DNA from: CAZXFA01 sp964640085
Lineage (GTDB): Bacteria > Actinomycetota > UBA4738 > HRBIN12
Direction: 5' to 3'
NCBI GenBank assembly: GCA_964640085.1
Contig: CAZXFA010000046.1
Location: forward strand, 1 to 15,186
Length of the DNA stretch: 15,186 nt
The notes beneath the pieces are model-generated. The model ran no database searches. It was not told the origin of the DNA and worked only from the letters and a program-made list of their open reading frames with translations. Position 1 is the stretch's first letter. Every line of letters begins with the position of its first letter. The translations under genes were made by a program, and so were the position numbers. Shown here piece after piece: positions 6,295 to 13,452 of this stretch.

Positions 6295-7343
6295 GCGTCA
6301 CGGCTCCGACCGCGCGGCGTGGAGGGCGTGACACTCGCCTTCTCCTTCAGGTGTCCGCGGCGGTGCTGGTGTGGCTCGCGGCCTACCGCGCGGATGGGCC
6401 GTTCTGGGAGTGGCTGCTGTTCGACGTCGCCGGCCTCTCCCCGGACACGCGAATCGGGGAGGCGGTCCGCTTCTTCGCCTTCGATACCACCAAGATCCTG
6501 CTCCTGCTCACCGGGATCATCTTCGCGATCACCGTGCTCCGGTCGTTCCTCAGCGTCGAACGAACGCGGGCGCTCCTCGGAGGGCGGCGACAAGGACTTG
6601 CGAACGTCGCCGCCGCGGGCCTCGGTGTTGCGACGCCCTTCTGCTCGTGCAGCGCCGTCCCCGCCTTCATCGGGTTCGTCGCCGCGGGCGTGCCGATCGG
6701 CGTGACCCTGTCCTTCCTGATCGCGAGTCCCCTCGTGAACGAGGTGGCGTTGGTTCTGCTGTACGGGATGTTCGGCTGGAAGATCGCGCTTCTCTACGCG
6801 GGGGCCGGGCTCGCGATCGCCACCGGCGCGGGACTGGTCCTCGGGCGCTTGCACGCCGAGCGGTGGATCGAGCCCTTCGTGTTCGAGACCGAGGCCGGGG
6901 CCGCCGACGGGGCAGAGCGGCGTCCGACGTGGCGCGAGCGGGTCGACCGCGGGCGGGAGGAGGTTGGTGCGATCGTCCGCAGGATCCTGCCGTACCTGCT
7001 GGCGGGCATCGGGATCGGCGCGGTGATCCACGGCTGGGTTCCGGAGAGCCTCTTCGAGCGCTATGCGGGTCCGGACGATCTCCTGGCGGTCCCGTTCGCC
7101 GTCCTGCTGGGGATCCCTCTGTACTCGAACGCGGCCGGGGTGCTGCCGCTCGTGGAAGCCCTCTACGCGAAGGGACTCGGGATGGGCACGCTCCTCGCCT
7201 TCATGATGGCCGTCGTCGCCCTCTCGCTGCCCGAGACGATCCTGCTCCGACGGATCCTGAAGCCGAGACTGATCGCGACCTTCATCGGCGTGGTCGCGGT
7301 CGGCATCTTGATCGTCGGCTATCTGTTCAACGCCCTGCTCTAG
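6291..7343 (+). CDS. Permease of the ArsP/UPF0718 family (metal or organoarsenical efflux)
   Basis: This 350-aa integral membrane protein has about eight to ten hydrophobic segments in two related halves. The first half carries TPFCSCSAVP (115-124) and ASPLVNE (145-151); the second has the matching IPLYSNAAGVLP (275-286) and LSLPE (311-315). This two-fold arrangement with a CSCS motif at the first discontinuous helix is typical of the permease family PF03773, whose characterised member ArsP exports trivalent organoarsenicals. A charged cytoplasmic loop (about 188-230) separates the halves. The start ATG overlaps the regulator's stop by four bases, and the thioredoxin follows 16 bp downstream. 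I infer efflux of a thiol-reactive metal(loid), with the two Cys in the membrane as the binding site. No arsC, arsM or arsB is present. Confidence 0.85.
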   Translation: MSVTAPTARRGGRDTRLLLQVSAAVLVWLAAYRADGPFWEWLLFDVAGLSPDTRIGEAVRFFAFDTTKILLLLTGIIFAITVLRSFLSVERTRALLGGRRQGLANVAAAGLGVATPFCSCSAVPAFIGFVAAGVPIGVTLSFLIASPLVNEVALVLLYGMFGWKIALLYAGAGLAIATGAGLVLGRLHAERWIEPFVFETEAGAADGAERRPTWRERVDRGREEVGAIVRRILPYLLAGIGIGAVIHGWVPESLFERYAGPDDLLAVPFAVLLGIPLYSNAAGVLPLVEALYAKGLGMGTLLAFMMAVVALSLPETILLRRILKPRLIATFIGVVAVGILIVGYLFNALL

Positions 7344-7359
7344 AACGAAGGAGAACGAG

Positions 7360-7611
7360 ATGACGACTCAGATCCTCGTCCTCGGCCCCGGATGCGTCCG
7401 CTGCCAGACGCTCTTCGAGCACACGAAGGAGGCCATCGACACCCTGGGGCTGGACGTCGACGTCCGGAAGGTCGAGGACATGGCGGAGATGGTGTCGCGA
7501 GGGATCTTCGCCAGCCCGGCCCTGGTGGTGAACGGACAGGTCGTGCTCGCCGGCCAGGTGCCCACGGTGTCTCGGATCCGCGACCTGCTCAGTTCCGAGA
7601 AGCAAGCTTGA
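7360..7611 (+). CDS. Small thioredoxin-fold redox protein (TM0996/MTH895 type)
   Basis: This 83-aa protein has a minimal thioredoxin fold: first strand QILVLGPGC, the active-site pair Cys12 and Cys15 in GCVRCQ, a helix, strand DVDVRKVED, the cis-proline region ASPALVVNG (Pro53), and the last strand VVLAGQVP. It lacks the long N-terminal part of classical thioredoxins. Proteins of this subfamily often sit beside UPF0718 permeases and ArsR regulators, as here, and are thought to keep the permease cysteines or the thiol-bound substrate reduced. The ATG has a strong GAAGGAG about 6 nt upstream, and it is the last gene of the operon. A specific role in metal(loid) handling is inferred from context only. 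Confidence 0.88.
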   Translation: MTTQILVLGPGCVRCQTLFEHTKEAIDTLGLDVDVRKVEDMAEMVSRGIFASPALVVNGQVVLAGQVPTVSRIRDLLSSEKQA

Positions 7612-7699
7612 CCAGGGCTTCGTCTCACTTGAGCCATCGGTCGGGTGTGCATCCGGGGCGTGCCACCCGGGCGTACACCATCGAGGTGCTCGGGGAGGG

Positions 7700-7741
7700 T
7701 TCCTAAACCGCGTGCCGCAGGTTCGATTCCTGCCGGGGGCA
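7700..7741 (+). tRNA. 3' fragment of tRNA-Arg(CCU), probable attachment-site scar
   Basis: The sequence begins at the anticodon loop (TT, anticodon CCT at 7702-7704, AA). It continues through the 3' anticodon stem and variable loop, a perfect T-arm (GCAGG / TTCGATT / CCTGC, 7717-7733) and the 3' acceptor strand CGGGGGC with discriminator A at 7741. Upstream there is no matching GCCCCCG acceptor strand and no D-arm, and the 5' anticodon stem does not pair beyond a few bases. It therefore cannot be a working tRNA. A break exactly in the anticodon loop is where many tyrosine integrases cross over. No second copy is seen in this window. The rest of 7612-7994 holds only this fragment and a promoter-like box. 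Confidence 0.7.
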
Positions 7742-7962
7742 CACCTTGAACCTTCGCGTATACGCGGGTGGGTCCATCCGGATGGGCCGGTCCGAATTCG
7801 GGACGCGTCAATTGCGGGGCAGCGTTTCCCGAAGCAGTTGAGCCCCCCAGGACACCGGGTCCGCTCCGAGCGGGGCGGCCTCCCGGCTCCCGCGAGCGAC
7901 ACGCGTCGGATCTCGGACCACTTCGCCCCGTGCAAGGATCCCCGCCGGGACGTCTGCCCCGG

Positions 7963-7968
7963 TAGGGT
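7963..7968 (+). promoter_or_regulatory. Candidate -10 box for the aminomethyltransferase gene
   Basis: TAGGGT fits the TANNNT actinobacterial -10 form. A start site about 7 nt downstream would give a short leader of about 20 nt that contains the GGGAGG at 7982-7987. No good -35 hexamer is seen 17-18 bp upstream. Confidence 0.3.
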
Positions 7969-7994
7969 GCGGGGGCGAGCCGGGAGGACGACGG

Positions 7995-9134
7995 TTGGAA
8001 CCGATCGAGATCGTTCCGGATCACGTACAGGTCGGGCCGTTCCACGACCGCCAGAAGGCTCTGGGGGCGACGTTCTACGAGGACATGGGGTGGCTCTGGA
8101 CAGCCGCGTTCGGGAACCCCACCGAGGAGTACTGGGCCGTTCGCCGGAGCGTCGGCCTCTGGGACGTCTCGGCCCTCGTGAAGTTCCGCTTCGCAGGTCC
8201 GGATGCGCTCGCCGCGCTCGACCGCCTGACGACCCGAGCGACCAGCGACCTCGTTCCCGGCACGGTTCGATACGGGGCCGTCCTCGACGAACGCGGGCTG
8301 ATGCTGGACGAAGGGACCACCTTCGTCACCGGCTCGGAGGAGGCATACCTGTTCGGCAACGACGAACGCGAGCCGTTCGTCGAGCACCTCGAGCGCCACG
8401 CCGCCGGTCTCGACGTCGGGATCGAGAACGTCACCGCACGCATCCCGAACCTCGCGGTCCAGGGACCCGGGTCCTACGAGCTCCTGGCCCGCCTGGCCGA
8501 TGTGGACATCGCGGAGCTCGCGTGGTTCCGCCTCTTCCCTGAACCCGTCATGCTCGCTGGCGTTCGCGGCCTGCTGTCCAGGACGGGGTTCACGGGGGAG
8601 CTCGGCTACGAGTTCTTCCTGCTCGACCCGGACGGCGCCGAGGGGCTCTGGGACACGATCCTGGAGGCCGGAGCCACGCCGTTCGGGCTCGATGCGGTGG
8701 AGCTACTGCGCGTCGAGGCGGGGCTGCTGATCCAGCACGAGGACTACGTCCCGGGCGAGACCGATCCGTACGAGGTCTCACTCGACGCGTACATCGACCT
8801 CGAGGGCCACGACTTCGTCGGGAGAGAGGCGGCCGCCCGACGGGCGGCGGCCCCTCCGCGGCGGCTCACCACCCTCGCGATCGAGGGCGACGACGTGCCG
8901 GAGGCAGGGACCCCGGTCATGGTGGAAGGCCGACCCGTGGGCGATGTGCGGAGCCCTGTGCGGACGCCGCGCTTCGGCACGATCGCGCTGGCCGTGCTCG
9001 AGGCCGCTCACGCGCGAGATGGCGAGGCGGTCGAGGTCGGTGGGCATGCGGCGACGGTGCGTCCCGTCCCGATCGACGACCCCCGCAAGCTCCGGCCGAG
9101 GTCCGATCCCCGCAGCCCGGTCAGGGTCTCCTGA
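7995..9134 (+). CDS. Aminomethyltransferase (GcvT) family protein, folate-dependent
   Basis: This 379-aa protein has the GcvT folate-binding domain followed by a GcvT C-terminal beta-barrel (about 285-370). Motifs in order are VGLWDVSALVKFRFAGPDA (53-71), where GcvT and sarcosine/dimethylglycine dehydrogenases have GLfDlS; LDERGLMLDEGT (97-108), holding the Asp that contacts tetrahydrofolate; RTGFTGELGYEFFL (196-209); and GLDAVELLRVEAGLLI (231-246). These motifs are well kept, so C1 transfer to tetrahydrofolate from a methylamine- or aminomethyl-type substrate is plausible. It is not the glycine cleavage T-protein itself by context, as no gcvH or gcvP is adjacent. The start is TTG 7995 with GGGAGG 7 nt upstream. 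It converges on the Lrp gene, 12 bp away. Confidence 0.87.
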   Translation: MEPIEIVPDHVQVGPFHDRQKALGATFYEDMGWLWTAAFGNPTEEYWAVRRSVGLWDVSALVKFRFAGPDALAALDRLTTRATSDLVPGTVRYGAVLDERGLMLDEGTTFVTGSEEAYLFGNDEREPFVEHLERHAAGLDVGIENVTARIPNLAVQGPGSYELLARLADVDIAELAWFRLFPEPVMLAGVRGLLSRTGFTGELGYEFFLLDPDGAEGLWDTILEAGATPFGLDAVELLRVEAGLLIQHEDYVPGETDPYEVSLDAYIDLEGHDFVGREAAARRAAAPPRRLTTLAIEGDDVPEAGTPVMVEGRPVGDVRSPVRTPRFGTIALAVLEAAHARDGEAVEVGGHAATVRPVPIDDPRKLRPRSDPRSPVRVS

Positions 9135-9147
9135 TCGCAGCCGGGCT
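9114..9147. terminator. Hairpin across the ends of two convergent genes
   Basis: AGCCCGG (9114-9120) pairs with CCGGGCT (9141-9147), and directly inside it TCAGG (9121-9125) pairs with CCTGA (9130-9134) around a GTCT loop. This gives a 12-bp stem with a 6-nt bulge on one side. It covers the aminomethyltransferase stop codon and reaches the first base of the Lrp stop, so it could end transcription from both sides. There is no U-tract, so activity as an intrinsic terminator is uncertain. Confidence 0.35.
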
Positions 9148-9623
9148 CATCCGCGGCCGGCAGCCAGGCCCACGAACCGCCAGTCCTCCTTCTCGACGCG
9201 CAGGACGGTGAGGGTGTCCATCCGCACCACCCCGGGGATCGCCCGCACCTCGTCGAGGAACCCCATCAGGTCCTCGTGGTCGCGGCAGATCGCCTCGGCC
9301 ATCAGGTCGTGGGTGCCGACCGTGCGGGCCAGGAAGATCACCGAGGGCAGCGCGGTCATCCGCTCGACGGCGCGTGCCAGGGCCGCCCCCTGCACCCCCA
9401 CCGCCAGGTACACGTAGACCAGGCCGAGGTCGTTGGGGTCGACGTCCACCACGAACTTCACGCCGAACCGCCGCACCAGGCGATCGACCCGGGTCCGGAC
9501 CGTCGTGTCCGAGACGCCGAGCTGCTCGGCGACCTTGACGAACGGCAACCGGCCGTCGGCCTGCAGCAGGTCGAGGATCCGCAGGTCGAGCTCGTCGATG
9601 GGCGGCGGCATGCTTCGGATCAT
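9147..9623 (-). CDS. Lrp/AsnC-family transcriptional regulator
   Basis: This 158-aa protein has a normal length for the family. The N-terminal helix-turn-helix reads IDELDLRILDLLQADGRLPF (about 9-28), then VAEQLGVSDTTVRTRVDRLV (31-50). A RAM/AsnC ligand domain follows, with alternating beta strands and helices (FVVDVDPNDLGL, VYVYLAVGV, TVGTHDLMAEAIC). Members form octamers or dimers and sense amino acids or related amines. ATG at 9623 gives the longest form; ATG at 9611 (MPPPIDELDL) is equally good, and neither has a clear ribosome binding site. It is divergent from the FAD oxidoreductase gene across 137 bp, so control of that gene and the downstream aminotransferase block is the natural inference. 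No obvious Lrp-like AT-rich palindrome stands out in the gap. Confidence 0.93.
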   Translation of the reverse strand: MIRSMPPPIDELDLRILDLLQADGRLPFVKVAEQLGVSDTTVRTRVDRLVRRFGVKFVVDVDPNDLGLVYVYLAVGVQGAALARAVERMTALPSVIFLARTVGTHDLMAEAICRDHEDLMGFLDEVRAIPGVVRMDTLTVLRVEKEDWRFVGLAAGRG

Positions 9624-9702
9624 CCCACAGGCCGGCGTTGATGCCTCGGATATCGAACCTGGACGGTGCTCGGAGCCTCTCGGATCCCCCCGGGCGCCTC
9701 GC

Positions 9703-9708
9703 TATCGT
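9703..9708 (+). promoter_or_regulatory. Candidate -10 box for the FAD oxidoreductase gene
   Basis: TATCGT matches TANNNT and lies 53 bp upstream of the ATG at 9761, leaving a leader of about 45 nt with a strong GGAGGGGAAG ribosome binding site. No good -35 element is seen. It sits in the divergent gap shared with the Lrp gene, where the regulator could act. Confidence 0.3.
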
Positions 9709-9760
9709 CGGTCCCGAGGTCCCGGAGTTGCTCAGGGCCCGAGACCGGAGGGGAAGCGCC

Positions 9761-11374
9761 ATGGCTGCGAACAGCTACGACGCGATCGTGATCGGGGGCG
9801 GGCACAACGGCCTGGTGGCCACCGCCTATCTCGCCAAGATGGGCGCCCGGGTGGTCGTCCTGGAGGCCCGGCACAAGACCGGCGGGGCCGCCGACACCAG
9901 CACGCCGTTCCCCGACCACTCCAACGTGCGGGTGACCACGCTCTCCTACGTGATGAGCCTGATGCCGCCCACGATTGTCCGCGATCTCCGGCTCGAGTCA
10001 TTCGGCTACAAGGTCTTCCCGATGGGCCCGACCTACGCGCCGCAGCCGGGCGGGGGCGTGATCCGCCTGGTGGACGAGGAGGACGAGCTGCGCAAGCGCC
10101 TGGCCCGGTTCTCCAAGCGCGACGCTGACGCGTTCGGCGAGTGGGGGGCGTGGATCGAGCGCAGCGCGGCGCTCCTGGGGCCGGTGCTCATGGAGACGCC
10201 ACCGAAGGTGGGCTCGATGACGCCGGGCGATGTGATCGACCAGGTCCGGTTCGTGCTGCGCCACCGGCGGGGCATGAGCGTTCGCCAGGCAGCCGACGTC
10301 ACGAAGCTGTTCACGATGTCGGCCGCCGATCTGCTGTCTGACTGGTTCGAGTCCGAGGAGGTCATGGGCGCGCTCTCGACGGACGGGATCATCGGGACCT
10401 GGGCCGGTCCCGAGGAGCCCGGGACGGCCTACGTCTTGATGCATCACTCGGTCGGCGACCTGGGCGACGGACAGATCTCGGCGTGGGGCTACCCGGAGGG
10501 AGGGATGGGGGCCGTCAGCCTGGCCCTCCAGCGCTCGGCGGAGTCTTTCGGGGCCGAGATCCGCGTGAAGGCGCCGGTCGAGCGGGTCCTGGTCCGCAAT
10601 GGACGCGCGGTGGGCGCCGTGATCGAGGGAGGCGAGGAGGTCCACGCCCCGCTCCTCGTGACGGCCTGTCACCCTCGGATCGCGTTCCTGGAGCACCTCG
10701 ACCGACACGAGCTCCCGGACGCGTTCGTGCGCGACATCGAGAGCTGGAAGACCCGCAGCGGCACGGTGAAGGTCAACCTGGCGCTGTCGCGACTCCCGGA
10801 GTTCCGCGACGACCCCGGCGACGACCCGCAGATCCGCGGCGCCTCGATCATGATCGCTCCTTCGATCCGCTACCTGGAGCGTGCCTTCGAGGAGGCGAGG
10901 GACGGGCGAGCCGCGACGTCGCCGTTCTCGGAGACCTGCGTGCCGAGCGTGTTCGACCGGACGCTCGTGCCCGAGGGCATGCATGTGATGTCGATGTTCA
11001 CCCAATGGGTGCCCCACGAGTGGGCGGCCGAGCGCCACCAGGAGGAGTTGGAGGGCTACGCCAACCGACTGATCGACATCCACGAGGACTTCATCCCCGG
11101 TCTCAAGGAGGCGATCGTCGGGCGGCAGGTGATCGGTCCGTGGCAGATGGAGCACGAGTGGGGCCTGATCGGGGGCAACATCTTCCACGGGGAGCTCGCC
11201 CCCAACCAGCTGTTCCACATGCGGCCGGCGCCCGGTTACGCGGACTACCGGACCCCGGTCCGCGGGCTCTACCAGGCCTCCAGCGCCACGCACGCGGGGG
11301 GCGGGGTGACCGGCCTGCCCGGCCACCACGCGGTGCGCGAGATCGTCAGAGACCGCAAGCGGCGAAGGAGGTAG
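9761..11374 (+). CDS. FAD-dependent oxidoreductase, phytoene desaturase/amine oxidase-like
   Basis: This 537-aa protein opens with the dinucleotide-binding fold YDAIVIGGGHNGLVATAYLAKMGARVVVLEAR (GxGxxG at residues 12-17, terminal Glu), followed by KTGGAADT. The C-terminal FAD-contacting segment is GLYQASSATHAGGGVTGLPGHHAVREI. The length and these motifs match the phytoene-dehydrogenase-like group of NAD(P)/FAD oxidoreductases (COG1233), which includes human PYROXD2. Members act on carotenoid intermediates or amines; no other carotenoid gene is here, and the flanking aminotransferase and GcvT genes favour an amine-type substrate. The start is ATG 9761 with GGAGGGGAAG upstream; the frame is open to 9638 but homology begins at 9761. 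The stop TAG lies 3 nt before the next gene's ATG, so they are co-transcribed. The final 144 bp recur downstream. Confidence 0.88.
   Translation: MAANSYDAIVIGGGHNGLVATAYLAKMGARVVVLEARHKTGGAADTSTPFPDHSNVRVTTLSYVMSLMPPTIVRDLRLESFGYKVFPMGPTYAPQPGGGVIRLVDEEDELRKRLARFSKRDADAFGEWGAWIERSAALLGPVLMETPPKVGSMTPGDVIDQVRFVLRHRRGMSVRQAADVTKLFTMSAADLLSDWFESEEVMGALSTDGIIGTWAGPEEPGTAYVLMHHSVGDLGDGQISAWGYPEGGMGAVSLALQRSAESFGAEIRVKAPVERVLVRNGRAVGAVIEGGEEVHAPLLVTACHPRIAFLEHLDRHELPDAFVRDIESWKTRSGTVKVNLALSRLPEFRDDPGDDPQIRGASIMIAPSIRYLERAFEEARDGRAATSPFSETCVPSVFDRTLVPEGMHVMSMFTQWVPHEWAAERHQEELEGYANRLIDIHEDFIPGLKEAIVGRQVIGPWQMEHEWGLIGGNIFHGELAPNQLFHMRPAPGYADYRTPVRGLYQASSATHAGGGVTGLPGHHAVREIVRDRKRRRR
11231..11374 (+). 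repeat. Direct repeat, upstream copy (3' end of the oxidoreductase gene)
   Basis: From CCCGGTTACGCGG to the TAG stop, this 144-bp segment matches 11880-12021 at roughly 90% by eye. It is the intact copy and encodes the FAD-contacting C-terminus of the oxidoreductase. Homology does not extend upstream of about 11231. Confidence 0.85.
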
Positions 11375-11377
11375 TCG

Positions 11378-11818
11378 ATGGACAAGGATGCGGTGCTCGC
11401 ACTCGACCACGAGGTGTGGGCGGACCTGATGCGAGCGGCCGCGGCGGTGCCCGAAGGGCGGCGGGAGGTGGAAGGCGTCGTCCCCGGATGGTCCTCCCAC
11501 GATGTGGTGTGGCACGTGGCGTACTGGGTCGCGAGGGCGGCACGGGTGCTGGAGGAGGTGCGACCCGGCGGCCCGTACCCTGAGGAATCGGAAGAAGGCG
11601 CCTACTACGATGCGGAGAATGACGCGGCGATGCCGGCGGGCCGAGCCATGACATGGGATGCGGTGCTTGCCCACGGCGAACAAGGTCGCGACCGTGCTCG
11701 CCGTGTGGTCGCGGAGTGCGACGAGACCGTGAGCGCCTGGGTGTGCGATCGATACCTCGAGGAGGTTGACCACTTCCGCGAGCACGCGGCGCAGATCACC
11801 GCGTTCCTGGAGCGGTGA
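11378..11818 (+). CDS. DinB-like / mycothiol-dependent maleylpyruvate isomerase-like protein
   Basis: This 146-aa protein is mostly helical and of typical length for the DinB superfamily. The family's divalent metal is held by three His: here His46 in WSSHDVVWHVAYW, and His132 and His136 in DHFREHAAQI, a good match to the usual HxxxH helix. Actinobacterial relatives are thiol-dependent (mycothiol) transferases or isomerases, many of unknown substrate. The ATG is preceded by AAGGAGG, which overlaps the stop of the oxidoreductase gene, so translation is coupled. The gene is bracketed by the two direct-repeat copies, suggesting it arrived or was trapped by a recombination event within an older oxidoreductase-aminotransferase operon. 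The enzymatic role is not determined. Confidence 0.75.
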   Translation: MDKDAVLALDHEVWADLMRAAAAVPEGRREVEGVVPGWSSHDVVWHVAYWVARAARVLEEVRPGGPYPEESEEGAYYDAENDAAMPAGRAMTWDAVLAHGEQGRDRARRVVAECDETVSAWVCDRYLEEVDHFREHAAQITAFLER

Positions 11819-11879
11819 ACATCGTTGGACCAGGCACGTGGTCACACCTCCTGGACGATGCGCCGTCGACCAGCCCGGA

Positions 11880-12021
11880 CCCGGCTACGCGGGCTACCGG
11901 ACCCCGATCCGTGGGCTCTCCCAGGCGTCGCGCCACGCACGCGGGCGGCGGGGTGACCGGCCTGCCCAGCCACCACGCGGTGCGCGAGATCGTCAGAGAC
12001 CGCAAGCGGCGGCGAGGATAG
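11880..12021 (+). pseudogene. Second, decayed copy of the oxidoreductase 3' end (direct repeat)
   Basis: This segment repeats 11231-11374 with about a dozen substitutions and one 2-nt deletion. It reads GYAGYRTPIRGLSQAS in one frame and ATHAGGGVTGLPSHHAVREIV in the next, ending at TAG 12019-12021. The 2-nt loss (original TCCAGCG, here TCGCG) breaks the frame, so no protein is made. It joins directly to the aminotransferase start and supplies its GGCGAGGA ribosome binding site. The 60 bp between the DinB stop and the repeat hold no recognisable feature. Confidence 0.85.
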
Positions 12022-12022
12022 C

Positions 12023-13417
12023 GTGAGCATGGCCGACGACGGGCGTCACGAGGACCTCGCGAGGGCGGAGGCGGAGGGAGCGGTGCCGCGCATCGCCGTG
12101 CGGCCGCCGGGCCCGCGATCGCACGAGTTGCTGGTGCGGCAGCAGCGCGTGGCCTGGTCCGGCGCGCTCGACACGATGCCGATCGGAATCAGGCGCAAGC
12201 ACGGCTCGGTGATCGAGGACGTCGACGGCAACCTGCTGATCGACATGCTGACCGGGTGGGGAGCCACCAACGTCGGCGCCACCCAGCCCGAGGTGCTGGC
12301 CGCGGCGATCGATGCCCTCCGCGACTACGGCCAGGAGATCCCCGATTACATCTCGGCGCCTCTCGTCGTGGAGCTGGCCGAGAAGCTCGTCCAGATCGCG
12401 CCCGACCCGCTCGCGCGGGTGAGCTTCGAGATCAGCGGGACCGAGGCCGTCGAGAGCGCGATGAAGTTCATGCGCGCGAAGATGGAGCGGCCGTTCATCC
12501 TCACCTTCCTCGGGCAGTACCACGGCGAGTCCTACGGGGCGCAGGCGGTGGGGTCCCAGGCGAGCAGGTACTCGAGCTTCATGCGGGAGCTGAACAATGG
12601 CTACGTGCACGTGCCCTACCCGCACCCGTACCGGTGTCCGTTCCACGCGCGGTCGCAGGACTGCGACGGGGTCTGCGTCGTGGACTACGTGCGCGAGCAG
12701 ATCCTCCCCTACCTGGTAGCGCCCGACCGCATCGGCGGAGTGATGATCGAGCCGGTGGCCGGCGAGGCGGGGGTCTTCATCCCGCCGGACCCGTTCTGGC
12801 CGGCTCTGATGGAACTCTGCGAAGAGCACGGGTGGCTGTGGTGCGCCGACGAGGCGCAGACGCTGTTCGGTCGGTGCGGCCCGATGTTCGCCTCCGAGTT
12901 GTGGGACCTGCACCCCGACCTGATGGTGCTCGCTAAGGCGCTGTCGGGCGGGGTCCTACCGATCGCCGCCTGCCTGGGGTCAGAGGACGTGATGGGCGAG
13001 ACCGAGGTGTACGCGGGCGGGACGTATCCGTGGTTCCCCCCCTCCTGCGCGGCGGCGCTCAAGGGGATCGAGGTGCTGGAGCGCGGCGACCTGCTGGAGC
13101 ACGGCCGCAAGCTGGAGGCGATCGCGCTCGATCGACTCGTCCCGCTGGCCGACCGGTTCCCGATCGTGGGGGAGGCCCGAGTGAAGGGGCTGTACATCGG
13201 GGTCGAGTTCGTCCGCGATCGAGACACGAAGGAGAAGGCGGTCGAGGAGGCGCGGGCGGTGCACCTCAGGTGCCTGGAACGCGGGATCGTGGGGATCTAC
13301 GACCGCGGCATGCACGTCGTGCGCTGGCAGCCCGCCCTCTCGATGCCCGAGGCGATGTTCGAGCGCGCGTGCGACATCCTCGAGGAGTCGATCGCGGAGG
13401 TCGACACCGGCCGGTGA
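12023..13417 (+). CDS. Class III PLP-dependent aminotransferase
   Basis: This 464-aa protein has full family length. PLP-site features in order are SGTEAVESAMKF (138-149, phosphate grip), GQYHGESYGA (164-173, aromatic stacking on the ring), EPVAGEAGV (243-251), CADEAQTLFGR (274-284, Asp276 pairs with the pyridine nitrogen) and LAKALSGGVLPI (303-314, Lys305 forms the Schiff base). A small Cys cluster lies at 205-218 (CPFHARSQDCDGVC), as in a subgroup of putrescine/4-aminobutyrate/beta-amino-acid type transaminases. It probably moves an amino group from an omega-amine to pyruvate or 2-oxoglutarate. GTG 12023 is chosen because GAGGA lies about 5 nt upstream; ATG 12029 is the alternative. It follows the decayed repeat copy and belongs to the oxidoreductase operon. 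Confidence 0.93.
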   Translation: MSMADDGRHEDLARAEAEGAVPRIAVRPPGPRSHELLVRQQRVAWSGALDTMPIGIRRKHGSVIEDVDGNLLIDMLTGWGATNVGATQPEVLAAAIDALRDYGQEIPDYISAPLVVELAEKLVQIAPDPLARVSFEISGTEAVESAMKFMRAKMERPFILTFLGQYHGESYGAQAVGSQASRYSSFMRELNNGYVHVPYPHPYRCPFHARSQDCDGVCVVDYVREQILPYLVAPDRIGGVMIEPVAGEAGVFIPPDPFWPALMELCEEHGWLWCADEAQTLFGRCGPMFASELWDLHPDLMVLAKALSGGVLPIAACLGSEDVMGETEVYAGGTYPWFPPSCAAALKGIEVLERGDLLEHGRKLEAIALDRLVPLADRFPIVGEARVKGLYIGVEFVRDRDTKEKAVEEARAVHLRCLERGIVGIYDRGMHVVRWQPALSMPEAMFERACDILEESIAEVDTGR

Positions 13418-13452
13418 CCCGCGGCTAAGATCTACGCCCCGTGACGGGTCAC
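13414..13452. terminator. Inverted repeat at the convergent ends of aminotransferase and glyoxalase-fold genes
   Basis: GTGACCCG (13414-13421) and CGGGTCAC (13445-13452) are exact reverse complements separated by 23 nt. The repeat covers the aminotransferase stop and the glyoxalase-fold stop. Without a U-tract and with a long loop it is only a weak candidate for a bidirectional terminator. Confidence 0.25.

Noticed and set aside
7612..7745. A complete tRNA gene ending at 7741.
   Set aside because: No 5' acceptor strand complementary to CGGGGGC, no D-arm and no matching 5' anticodon stem are present upstream, so only a 3' fragment can be supported.
7560..7935. Minus-strand frames over the tRNA fragment reading APGRNRTCGTRF and PPAGIEPAARGLG.
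   Set aside because: These peptides are the well-known artefact of translating the antisense of tRNA 3' ends; there is no start signal or domain.
9998..11845. 615-aa open frame on the minus strand.
   Set aside because: It lies entirely opposite the oxidoreductase and DinB genes, is His/Arg/Asp-rich with no domain, and is the usual high-GC shadow of a real gene.
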